Source: Ceratobasidium sp. AG-K
Taxonomy: Eukaryota > Basidiomycota > Agaricomycetes > Cantharellales > Ceratobasidiaceae
Direction: 5' to 3'
Assembly: GCA_037039685.1 (NCBI GenBank)
Contig: JAWNGF010000004.1
Coordinates: forward strand, 4,650,001-4,714,000
DNA length: 64,000 bases
Position numbers and translations under genes: made by a program. The notes below the pieces were generated by a model. The model was not told the origin of the DNA. It did no database searches and saw nothing but the letters and a program-made list of their open reading frames with translations. Position 1 is the stretch's first letter, and each line of letters opens with the position of its first letter. Of the stretch, positions 35,005 through 46,104 are shown piece after piece.

Positions 35005-36542
35005 TCCTGAGCCGTCGGCATCTAATAATGTTGCGTAAAATCAGTGGTCTTGAGCAAACCTATATGGGTGGAATTTTGTGAATCTGCAGCGAGGCACTAT
35101 TGTTTGATTGTTATCACTCATTGAATTGATGATTATGCATTGGACCAAGTCCGGTATCTCTGGCTACCACCCACGGATACACCTTCCATTACGCCAGTCG
35201 TGTGGTCACGGTATCTTTCACTGTAAATCGCGCGTTTAAGTGCCCCTGGCTTACGATTCCCCGACGCAGAAACAACCGGTCGAGCGCTATGTATGCTCGG
35301 CTACTCTAGGTGCGTCGCATCATAGTGATCCCGTACGATTTCTAGCCTCTGTCAGGTAGATCCAATTAGCGACACCTTGCACGGTCTCAATATTTCCTAC
35401 GACATACCAACTCGCTGAGCGCCGCGCGCCGCGGGAGCTTCCTTGTTCACGAGATTAATTTTTGATCTTGTACTGTCTCTTCATGTGAAACATCAATGCG
35501 TCTATCTCATTTGTCACCCCAACTCGTGGCTCGATTTCAAACTGCAGCTTTCAAGCCAACCAGCCCATTCAACTAGTTCTATAGGTATAGGTATATGCGC
35601 GTAAACTATACGTCAGGCTCAATTCATCAGCTTCTTGTAGCGCCCCCTGGGTATTGTTTATGTAAATTCATTGTAGGCCTCATACGCTTGAGGGATGTAG
35701 CCCGTCTCGACAAAAACTCCAACATAGTACGTGTAGCATGGTTATTATTCGCTCCGGGTGCTCCGTGCTGCGCCACCGGGTCACGCCTGTCGAGGGGAAC
35801 AGATGTGTATCCACGCGCAAAACCGCCAGCATGATATACCCTAGCGTATACATGCTATATTCAGACGTAAACTCAACTTATTTTCTAGAATAGAGTATAG
35901 ACGGAGATACTCAATGGTCGAACTCCTATCTAGCAACTAGGAGCGGAAAGTAAATATCCCGCGTCCAGTTTTGAAGGTACAGCCCGAGCAAGGAGAACGA
36001 GCCAGGTTCAAATGAGGCGAAGAATTGCGATTGATTGGGCGCGGTCAGATCCAAATCCGTAAGGCACGCCGCTCCAAAAAAAATGACAATACGCCCCCAA
36101 AAGGCGTTGAGGCACAGCCTTTGATTGAGAATGACCAAAGTAGGATCCCGGTTCGCAGACTCCCTGAGATAGTTTATTTTAGAGTTCTCTTTCCTGTTTT
36201 GTTCTCCTCTCTTCACCTTACATGCTGAGTCGCCTACGAATGTGCCTCCTTTCTTCTTCTCTTCATGGCACGCCTACCACACAGGAGATGTAAATGGGGC
36301 TTGGCCCCGACTCAGTCTTACAGTACATTAGATTGATTTATTGATATAAAAAAAGTAGGATTCCCATGCATGACTTACTACACCTCCTACTTACTAATAG
36401 TATAATTTCGATTGGAGTGGCTTGACTGATTCCGTTTCATTAGGTTACAAGCTATTGTCAAGCACTAACGCATGTCACATATCCAGGCTAAGCAAGAAGG
36501 TAGGACTAAGCTTTACACACGCATACACACTGTAAAGCAACA
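35005..36542. other. intergenic, no gene seen
   Basis: About 1.5 kb between lectin copy 2 and the F-box relics. Only short non-conserved frames. Confidence 0.45.
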
Positions 36543-37971
36543 CTAAAAATCTAAATATTCCCTATGTATATTGTATACATGCTCGTAATAACTGGTCGTA
36601 ATCGATCCGTCCATCAGGCGGCGGGGTCGGATCGAGACTCTGGCTCCTGTACCGAAGGTAACCTCTACAAACTTCAGTGTAGGGCAACTCTGTACCAAAT
36701 CAATGACAACAGCTTTGGAAAGGGTTGATCGAGCATTGAGATCCCGGTACAGTCCATACTCCAAGGCCGTTAGGACTAAGGTCTGAAGCAGTGGAGTAGC
36801 ACGCCTCAGCAAGGCATTCACACTGATTTACGGTACTTCCATAAGCAACATACGTAACAGATAACAGCTGGCTTCCTACCATGTCAAACGCAAATGGTTT
36901 GAGACTGAGATGAACTAATCTTGGCGCTCGCGGGAGCAACCTCTCCACGGCCGCCGCCTCAATTTCGGTAGGTTCCCAGCTGTCAATGGCGAGAAATTCC
37001 AGCTTGTCAAGATTTGGAAGAAGATGGCTAACATTAGCCAGGGATTCAACGGCGCGGTCATTAACTTCGGCGAAAATGCCCCGCTCTATTGTGATAAACA
37101 ATTCTCCCAATTGTTGTCCCAGCGGGGAGCCGATAATTGTTGGCATCATACTGGGGAGTCCAGTGAAGCACTCAAGTGACGGGAGAGTGGATTGCAGTAA
37201 GGCTGGACTATGACAAATTCCAGGCTGGTATTCATGGTGACCCCACCAGTTCAAATGGACTTCACGAAGACGAGGGTGCTACGCTAAAAATGGAAACATG
37301 GGATGGGACTGAGGCTCTCGAACAAGCTCGTCCCATTCCATGCAATGAAAGCCTTCAATGCTCAGGTAGGTGAGCCTGGAAGCGGGTTTTTGAGCGCAAG
37401 TAACAGCTCGAAGGAGGTCCATCGTTCGTAAATACCCAAGTTCAATTTCACAAAATCCGGGGAGCTTTCAATTGCATCAACTAAGGCTCCAGTCACGCCA
37501 AAAGAGTGGCGAAATGCTGAGAGCTATGCCATACCAGCGAGTTTAGATGTACAGCAGCAACTTGGCAGCATAGACAAGAATCGGACATACCTGAGCCCGC
37601 CCATATAATCTCTATATCCGTCAAATTGGTGAAACGAAGCATCTACAAGATTACGGTGAATAATAATGTAATACGCATTGGCTGGTATTCCTACCTCCTC
37701 AATTGAAACACTTTAGACCGAAACCCACAGTTAGATTACTCATGAATATTGAACCGACTTGCGTTTACACACCTCCTTTGTGAGGGCCAACGGGCATTAT
37801 CGACACTTTCTGCAGCTTAGGACAAACCTGGAAACATGTCACAAGGGTGCAAATACCCTTATTGAAGCAAGCGTCCACGTTAAGGCTTTGGAGAACTTGT
37901 ACAGTTAAAGTCAACCCCCTTCCCCTTGTTCTCCACACATACACATGCCAAAATATGTTATACACATGCAT
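36543..37971 (-). pseudogene. F-box/LRR-type relic, downstream tandem copy (lacks F-box)
   Basis: Minus-strand leucine-rich segments match the neighbouring copy at 38001-39490: FQVCPKLQKVSIMPV, MLRFTNLTDIEIIWAG, ESSPDFVKLNLG, HEYQPGICHSPALLQSTLPS, LPNLDKLEFLAIDSW, and a closing SCPTLKFVEV...RPRRLMDGSI. It begins part-way through the family, with the F-box missing. A frame change lies near 37365, and TAG at 37281-37279 interrupts the reading at the codon equivalent to the TAA of the other copy. Best read as a partial tandem duplicate that has decayed. Confidence 0.65.
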
Positions 37972-38000
37972 ATAGACGATATGTACCGAATCTACAACCC

Positions 38001-39490
38001 CTATTCCCCCCAGAAGCTACCCACACGGCCATTGTACTCGATTTCAATTGATCCACCCAACAAATAGCGAGGACGGACGAGAATCTTCGCTCCTGCAATA
38101 CATCTGACTTCTATAGATTTTAACTTGGGGCAGGCTCGGACCAAACAGATAGTAGGGACTTCGACAAACTCGAATTGAGAATCGGGACCCGGAGGTCGTT
38201 CAAAGGTTGATAAAGTTACTTCACGAAGCTGCAGGGTAACGCATCTGAGCAACGCGGCTAGGCCGTGCTACATTGGATCGTAAGTAGTATGCGTAACAAG
38301 TAACCACCAAGTACCTACCATGTCGAATGTGAATGGCACAAGGCTCAATGATTGTAATTTTGGCATAAGCAGGAGGTTCTAGGGCGGTTATCTCGTAGTT
38401 GTGCTAGCGGAGAATTGACCACCGAGGTTATTATAGCAAGTGGTCCGGTGAAGCGCTCCAGAGAGTGAAACGTGGACTGCAATAGAACCGGACACAGCGC
38501 GATTCCGGGCTGGTATCGGGAGCTAGCCAACTCAAAATGAACTTCGCGAATATGATGTTAGGCAAAAAGCGAGTACATCGGGTGAGAGTACCCTTCTTCG
38601 ACAAGCTCTTCCCAATCTATACCAAGATCTTCTCCAATTCGTAGGCAGTTAGGCTCTGCTAACGGGTTTCTCAGCTCGGACAAAAAGCCGGGGAAATTCC
38701 AACCCCAACCAACCCACAGCTCCAAGCTAGCGAGGTCCGGAGATTTTTCAATTGTATCGATCAGGGCTTCGGGTATCACTTAAAGACGAAGACCCAAGTG
38801 GCAAGTGTTAGTTTGGGTACACGCACAAGACCCTGGAAAGTGGCTAGCCCTACCATTGGTGCACTCCCATTGAACGCCCAAGTCGGTTATATTCGTGAAA
38901 CGAAGCATCCGAACGATCAACGTGAGTAGAGAACCTGATGTCTATTTTCGGATATTCCTACCTCTTCAACCAGAGGACGTTGTCAAACCAAACTCCAAGT
39001 CAAGCTACACATGAGTACTAATGCCGCTTGAGCTCACACACCTTCATCTGCATCCTCGTTGCTGTGTGGCGCCAATATTAGTCTGTGTAGCCTAGGACAG
39101 ACACGAAAATATCGAACGAGGCTACTGACTCCCCCATCGAAACGATCCCATACTTGAAGGCTTTCAAGATGGGTAAGCCTGGGAGCGAGATACTGAAATC
39201 GATGGGCTACATCCTCGGCCCTTTTCAATACGTGATCGTAATGAGGGTACTCGATATTAAGCATACGAAGGCACAAGCTGATGCGGAGAGAGTCAACCTC
39301 GGTCTACTTCTCCAGACGATCTGCGAGTGTTGCCAGGTGTCGAAGGTTCTTGACGGTCATACTCCGATGCAGAAATGGGAAGGCATGCTGGCACCAAGAC
39401 TGAAATACGAGTGAAATCACAGCCAGCTGGGACCCGGTATCGACTTCCTTTAGTGTGAGATATAATATGTCCGGTGGAATACGGGGCAGC
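38001..39490 (-). pseudogene. F-box/LRR protein relic, upstream tandem copy
   Basis: It starts with an F-box (RIPPDILYLTLKEVDTGSQL, then VISLVFQSWCQHAFPFLHRS) at about 39485-39370. The leucine-rich part follows: LAPRLTHLESLQVWD, YFRVCPRLHRLILAP, MLRFTNITDLGVQWE, LASLELWVGWGWNF, YQPGIALCPVLLQSTFHSLE, and RACPKLKSIEVRC ending at TGA 38001. The frame carries TAG (39306-39304) and TAA (38560-38558). The start codon region is unclear. Introns between blocks look intact, so decay is recent, or one of the stops is bypassed by splicing I did not see. Confidence 0.65.
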
Positions 39491-39854
39491 TAGTAGTTAA
39501 CATGCCTACAAGTATGATGCGATCGCAACGAGGTCGTGGTGGGTATTTTGCGCCATGAGGTCACGTGTAGAGGCACCTCGAGCCACACGATGATCTGAAT
39601 CTCTCCCGAACTCGATTCCTGACAATCATTCCTCGGTCGGGTTCGTCTAGTATATCCCAATTATATTGACATGGATTTAACTTAGGTACGATCTCGTATA
39701 ACTTGAACCCCCCCGTCGAGAAACGCGCAAAATAGTAGACCACAGAAGAATAGATATTACGAGTATTTCCAAACTTAAGTCCAAGTTGAAAGATACATCA
39801 TGAACAAAAAACGAAAAGGCATGCAATTTATACAGTACCAAAACCTCTCCCATC

Positions 39855-41462
39855 CTAAACAACATTGCTGGGCCGCTCGGGCTCCCTCTCCCGAGCGTAC
39901 ATCTCCACCAACGGCTCGCCACTCGGCCGCGTCTCGGTCCCCTTGGGCGATGCTCCTCGCGGGGGACTCAGCCCGATCTCTTCATCGTCGTACCGTTGTT
40001 CAGCCGGTCTGAGTCGGGCTTCGCTGCTTGTTCCGTGTGAGAGGGGCGGGTAGGTGTTGGCTGCGTCCGAGTACATTCTTTTGACGCCGGTGCTGGGGCC
40101 GGGGCGGCGGTAGACGACACCCGAGTAGTCTTCATCTGGGGCCGCTTGGGGCGCTACTGTAAAGGGAAGGGTCGATTCGCGGTAGTCGTCTCGGGGAATG
40201 CGGGGCGAGTAGGGTTTATGGGAGAAGGGCGATTCGAGAGTAGGGTAGTATTGGCGGTAGGCAAAGTAGGAGAATATCAGGCCTAGAGCAGATGTTAGTC
40301 CGCGTCAAGATGAAGCGAAGAGAAGACATACCAACTACCGACCCAACGAGGACGTCTTGCCAATGGTCTACATGCCAACATTATACAAATTGGTGATTCC
40401 ATATGCAACGTAAACAGTGATCACTCACGGCGGTAGTCCATTGTTCGGGAGATGGCTGTCAAGAGCGCGCCGGTCAATGGAGCGAGAGCGATCCACGCTT
40501 TGCCTGTATGACCGCGCTCATCAAAGAGATGTAATTTGCCAGCAAGGTAGAATGAGAGGAAACCGAGCCCGGCGAATGAGACTGCGTGACGCAATTGTTA
40601 GTCTCCAAGTAGCGAGATTGAGAGGCATGGACAGCTGCGAAAGCGGGAGATACGTTGGGTAGAGACGTACGACTAGAATGTCCGGAAAAGAAACTCCTCC
40701 ATCCGTCATTCATAATGTGAATATCCGTCTCAGTGCATATGACGGTGGTAACCAATCCAAAAACGGCATGGTCTTGTGCTCCGTCTGTCGGTTTGCAGCG
40801 TGCGATTGCGTCGGGGCGAGGTCGACCGACTGTTACCTATTAGGGCGGTGCGCTTATTAATTATACTCAAATAGGACAAGGGGTGGAGCAGCTTGCCTTG
40901 ACGACTTGAGTGACGGCGCCAGTGGTCGCGAGGCCGAGGATCACTGTGCCCAACATTCCTTTCAGCAAATAAGCAGATAGCGGGACAGAGGTACGTACAT
41001 CCGAGCATCGAATTGTGCCAGTCCCACCATGACCGGACCGTAAGCATGTTGACAATGGGCATGATCACTATCGGGACGCCGGCACAAATAACCATAAGCA
41101 TCCAGTTTGGAACGCGCTCATGGACGGTGTAGGTATGTTGGATTCTGCGGCCTGGTTAGCTGATGATGGATACGAGGGGCAGGGGCGTACGTGGTGTCCG
41201 TTAAACTGAATTCACGGCGAAAGCCGTCGATTTTGTCGAGGAGAAAGAATGCAACTCTAAGTACTATCTTATTAGCTCAAAATAACAGCAAGGTTAATGA
41301 GAAACGCACGCCAGTCCGATAGTGACGATCCTAATTAACCCCACTGATCAACGTCTGGTTTCTCCGCACACGACCCACTCACCAGTCGGGCGCATAGCTC
41401 AGCAAGAGCCGCACCTGGCGTGTTCTGGGCTTTGGCGCCGCGTTTCCAGATCTCCCAAACAT
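39855..41462 (-). CDS. PAP2-type lipid phosphate phosphatase (DPP1/LPP-like)
   Basis: Membrane enzyme removing phosphate from phosphatidate or diacylglycerol pyrophosphate. Nine exons: 41462-41383, 41330-41310, 41256-41191, 41144-40999, 40943-40897, 40836-40671, 40581-40429, 40367-40332, 40282-39855, giving 380 aa. All three catalytic motifs of the superfamily are present, each next to or across a splice junction: KVTVGRPRPD, FFSGHSSLSFAGLGF and SRTMDYRHHWQDV. The intron at 40896-40837 uses a GC donor (AAG|GCAAGC), supported because it restores KVTVGRPRPD exactly. Six hydrophobic spans fit the family. The C-terminal ~120 residues are a polar, Pro/Tyr/Arg-rich cytosolic tail usual in fungal homologues. 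Very sure of the family; exact substrate unknown. Confidence 0.93.
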
Positions 41463-42004
41463 CGGGGGCAAAAATGTAAAAGGTTGCGCCTGGAGATGCC
41501 CGTCGAGGTTATAGCGCTCCGGGAAGCCGAGGCTGTGTGTTGATACAGCGCCCGGATTACGTCAGCCGACAGTGCTTGGCAGTTGCATCGGGCGCTTTGG
41601 GCTCGCATAAATAGTTGGGCGGTTCACGCTAATCGGACTGCTTTGAGAATCACGGGCAGTGCTTTCAATGGGAGAATCGCGTGATTTCCGAGCGCGGCAC
41701 GGACGCCATATTGGCAGCGTGTGGGTGTGCCGTGAAGGCCGAGGTATGGGAGGGCTTGGCCTTGACAATCAGCCCGCTACCGCCGAATGTTTCACAATGG
41801 GGCAAATCGGGACCCAAAGAGATTACTGGCCCAATGATTTATAGGCCTCTATCATCGTCTGTGGATCATTTGTGGATCAGAATACATCGCATAAGCGCCT
41901 TGGATGATAAATCACGAAACGCACACAAGCAACTAAACACAACCAAGTCGATCAAGTCCTTTGTGCCTTTGCGTCGACCTCCTTTACAAAATTGCTATAC
42001 AGCA
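41463..42004. other. divergent intergenic region
   Basis: About 0.5 kb between PAP2 (minus) and the first DUF6535 gene (plus), so it should carry both promoters. No coding signal. Confidence 0.45.
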
Positions 42005-45000
42005 ATGTTGCACGAAGAAGTCAAGTGGCTGCCCGATATTAAGATCGTAGGGCTCAAGGAAGTACTACGAACTACCGACTCGGACAAGACGGACGTAAGT
42101 GTAGACCACACATACTTGAGCCCAGTGCTGATGGTATTTACTACTTCTTAACAGCCCACAAGTAAAGGATTAGGATCACACAATCACGATATACCACTAC
42201 AAAAACCCGAGACAGCCGCATTTTCCACCAGTAGTGGTCGTCGTAAAGCCGACGAGCGTTTTGCTGAGGACAAATTTGGAGAAGAACTAGCGCCTGAATC
42301 CACGATATGGGAGCTATACCAAGAAGAAGCAAAGGACTTTGACAACGAGATGATCGACGGCAGGAACAAAAATCTGGACATGATGCTACTTTTCGTGAGA
42401 CATTTTACCTGCTGAATCTGTCGGTAGTCTCATCACCCTACAGGCTGGTTTGTTTTCAGCAGTTGTGACTGGCTTCCTCGTCGAATCAAAAAGCATGCTA
42501 GAGCAAGATCCGGCGGAAGCTTCGTTGACTCTTCTCCTTTATATTGCACAATCCCAACAACGATTGGAAGAAGGCACTCCTCGACGGGAATCCCCACTTG
42601 TCGATCTTCCTCCATTTGAAGTTCCAATGTATGCTCGCTGGGTCAACGGTCTTTGGTTCTTATCATTGGGGTTCTCACTCTGCGCCGCATTGACTGCTAT
42701 GCTGGCTAAAGAATGGCTTAGAGCGTTCACGGCTTCAAGGCCTCGATCCCCCTTTGAGCACGCCATACTGCATCAGCGACGACTGAAAGGATGGAGGCAA
42801 GGATATGCCTTTCATTTCATCGACTTTCTCCCTACTATATTGCACCTCTCGCTGCTGCTATTCTCGGTCGGCCTAGCGGTTTATCTATGGTCGCTTGACT
42901 ATGCGATCGCAATTACGATAATAATCGTAGTTGGGGTCACCGTCGCGTTCTATCTCACGACTGCTGTGCTCGCTTCAAGGTCACCGTTCTGCCCATATGC
43001 GACACAAGTATCAAGCTACATACGGGCCGCATTTATTTCGGCTTCTATGACTCAAAGCCCCGCAGTGACGTTCTGGGAGGTACTAGAGACTCTGGAATGG
43101 CTGGGCCAAAACGCGCGGGACCAAATCACCGTAAACTGTTCCTACCAAGCCCTCGCTGGAATCGATGCCTTGCCTGCTCGAGTTGTGGATCCAAAAGTAA
43201 CCGAAAAAAACGACGGGTGTTTGAGACCAACCACTTTTATACTTTCGCAGGATCAACATACCCAGCTGGCCCACATGTTTCGGGAAGTATGTCAGCGCAT
43301 CACGGAAATGTTGGACCCCGGTTATCGACAGCTTTCGGCTGTACAAGGAATCTCGGTTTCAAGATGTACTGGTGCTTTACCGCACTTGGTAGAGCTTTTG
43401 GGAAAGTGTTCAATTAAACCAGCGCCGGGAAGGAGTGATGCGCTCAAAATCTGGGCTCAGACCGTAAGTTAGCAGTTGTAATTGCAAACTCTATTTACTA
43501 AAAATCCATATGTCAAGGGTGTACAAGGTTCTCCTTGTGAATTCGCTCTTGCTGCGCTTGACAAAGCCTGGAGCAACGACGGTCCTTATCTTACCGCTGA
43601 TACCTATGTCTTGTTGACCGCGACAGAGCTTCGGCTTGTTGAGATCGCAGCGTCTCGTCACAGTCCATTAGACACACCTTCAGACAATACCAACTCGCCG
43701 CCAGGGATCAAGGATGCTAGTAGTATTTCTATCCAGGATTGGTCAGTTGTCGAATCAACTGAATTTCATCGCGAGGCAGCCGTTGTTCCACTATTCGATC
43801 TTCGTGCGCGTTTCAGTAGGGCCTTGTTCCGGGCGGCTTTAGAACTTCAATACTATGCCGAAGGGTTCGTCGACGCTCGTACAGACGCACTTGTTTACCT
43901 TTTAAAATCGATTCGTTACGGCTTATCATGCTCCCCCCTCAACCCTACTACATCGATGAGCACTCACCACAAGCAGAGCGAGTACAGTGAGGCGATCCCC
44001 ATTTTCTATTCCTCAATAGCAGGCGCTGGGATTAACCAGTTCCTCAAGTCGCTGGACATTGGAGATGAGGATGGACTCTTGGTGGGACTTATGCGCGTTG
44101 CATGCTCTGCCAATGCAAGTGAATCCTCAGAACTAGCCCAGACTGCAATGCACACGCTATCCGTTGCAGCACCTCTTCTGCTTACGCAATGGCTCAGGTT
44201 GAGCACTGAGAGCTCGGGAGGGAGGAAACTGCCTTCTATTGAAGGTGCACTCGACGATATAAAGAACTTATGGCCGGAATGCTGCGACATTTCTACCAGT
44301 ACCCCATTTGATCTGGGTGTCTGGAATATGAAACAACTCCTCGTGATTGCTTTGATTGCTGGATCGTGCATTGAATGCCAGGGAGCCCAACAACTCTCCG
44401 ACCATACCTTACAGCTGTTATGCAAATTCACGGGGGATCGGATGCTAGGCCAGACTTGCGCCTGGAATGCAATGGCTGAATGCTATGCTCTGGTCTTGAG
44501 GCTTATTCGACTGTCATGCGTTGAAGGAAACCTGCCGGGCTCAAGAGCATTGAAACACCTGATTCACTGGCTAACTATTACATCAAAGCTAAGCGGAACT
44601 ACAATGATACAATCTGCCAGGAGGAAAAGGCGATGGCACAACACAGACATCTTTCACGTATTCTTGAAAACATGGACGGTTGTACCAGGACTGGACTCCG
44701 AACTGAGTGCCATTATTGATCAGATCCTTGGAGGGGCAATGAGCGACGCCCTGGAGTCACTCTGGAGTTTAGATGGGTTTTCGCTGCTAGTCGATATTGC
44801 ACGCTGTCCGGAATACGCACCCAAGTTGGTCAAGCTTGTCGCACGGATGGTCTCGTCCTTCCTTGGAGATGATGCCAGCACCCACGACTGGGAGGAATTA
44901 CCACACAGGCTCACGTTGCCGTACTTTTTACAGATAGTAGGACCTGCACTAAGTAATCCTCCAGAAGAAACTCCCGAACATGTGCTCCTGTCTCAGGCCT

Positions 45001-45191
45001 TTGTAAGTGCCGCTTACGCCTTCCAGAAGCGCATACAAGCTGGATCCATCACAAAAGAGGTTGCTTCTTACAACAAAGGCGTTTTCCACTTGGTTTGCCA
45101 CGTTTCTACAAACTCAATCGGATCACTCGCCGATAACGCTCAGCCTTCTATTGAAGTACGAAGAGTATGCTCAAATAGCAGAAGACCCTGA
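42005..45191 (+). CDS. DUF6535 membrane protein, tandem copy 1 (C-terminal frameshift)
   Basis: Member of an Agaricomycete family of unknown function. Exons 42005-42094, 42155-42394, 42444-43463 and 43518-45191 give 1007 aa. A conserved leader (TIWELYQEEAKDFDNEMIDG, RNKNLDMMLLF) precedes four hydrophobic spans, beginning AGLFSAVVTGFLVES and ending ITIIIVVGVTVAFYLTTAVL. A long helical-repeat-like soluble part follows. Relative to the tandem copy at 46105-49373, an extra base (or two lost) near 45102 shifts the frame. The matching C-terminus (LLLKYEEYAQIAEDPESWAY, MPLRWMFEQDSV) lies in the next frame up to 45243, so the last ~45 residues are replaced by about 30 unrelated ones. No intron could restore the frame. 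Confidence 0.87.
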
Positions 45192-46104
45192 GAGCTGGGC
45201 GTATATGCCCCTTCGTTGGATGTTTGAACAAGACAGTGTCTAGTTTTACAGAGAAGGTCAGTAATTACAGAGCAAATTCTTATCGTCGAAGAATTGACTT
45301 TCTCTGTGGTATACTTGGCAATTCCCAATAACTCAAGCTCATACCACGCTTTCAGTCTGTAAGTTAGGGCTGAAATGAGATGTCTACCTAAATCACCTCA
45401 CACAATTCACGATTATAAATATTTCGCGTGTTCTAGATGTCGCTTCGAATCAGTATATGTAGCTACAACCGTACGGGACTTAACCGCATGCAATTACTTT
45501 CATGGTCCTTAGTTGAATCTAGCGTCCAAGAGCAAAGTGTCAATCTCATCGCCAGATTATTATTCTCGTGAAAACGGTTGCGACTTGGTTTGGATTTGTG
45601 TGGCGTCGGGTGACAGCCTGAGGCGCCACCTAATACCTACGGACCTGACATCGTCAGGAAAAATGAGAATATGTAATTTACCCACCAAGTCGAGTAGGGT
45701 AGGGCTACACCCAGGGATGTGTAACCCGGTGTTATCCGCCGTTTTGCCCGGATTACACCTGAATTCGCACAGTTTTCTCGGTGAAATCCAGACAGATTTA
45801 CAGGGGGAGGGAGTAGATCGAGTAAAGGTTCAAATGCGATATCGATATAGAGTAGTTGGGAAGAATTGCGGTCGAGGATTTTTCCGCGGCCGGACGATAA
45901 GTCTGATCAACCACCTCCGGAAGTAAATCAAGGCGCTAAACGTGTTCAAACAAACCCTCAGCAAAAATGTAAAATGCTGCGGAGCGCTCCGTAGCTCGGT
46001 TTTGCTAGTGAGCGCTCCGTAGGCTCCGGAGCGCCCCGTAGCAATTTCGATTTTTGCTGAGCCCTCCACCACCCAAATACATTGAGTCGACGAAGCAGCC
46101 AGTT
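45192..46104. other. intergenic region between tandem DUF6535 genes
   Basis: About 0.9 kb. It includes the 3' remainder of copy 1 in the shifted frame (to 45243) and the triple repeat at 45981-46042. Confidence 0.5.
45981..46042. repeat. three GAGCGCTCCGTAG direct repeats
   Basis: Copies at 45982-45994, 46010-46022 and (one mismatch, GAGCGCCCCGTAG) 46029-46041. Each contains the palindrome GAGCGCTC or a variant, and GCTCCGGAGC lies between copies 2 and 3. About 65 nt upstream of the second DUF6535 start. Confidence 0.7.

Noticed and set aside
45007..45243. Separate small gene after DUF6535 copy 1
   Set aside because: It is the frame-shifted C-terminus of copy 1, as shown by alignment with copy 2.
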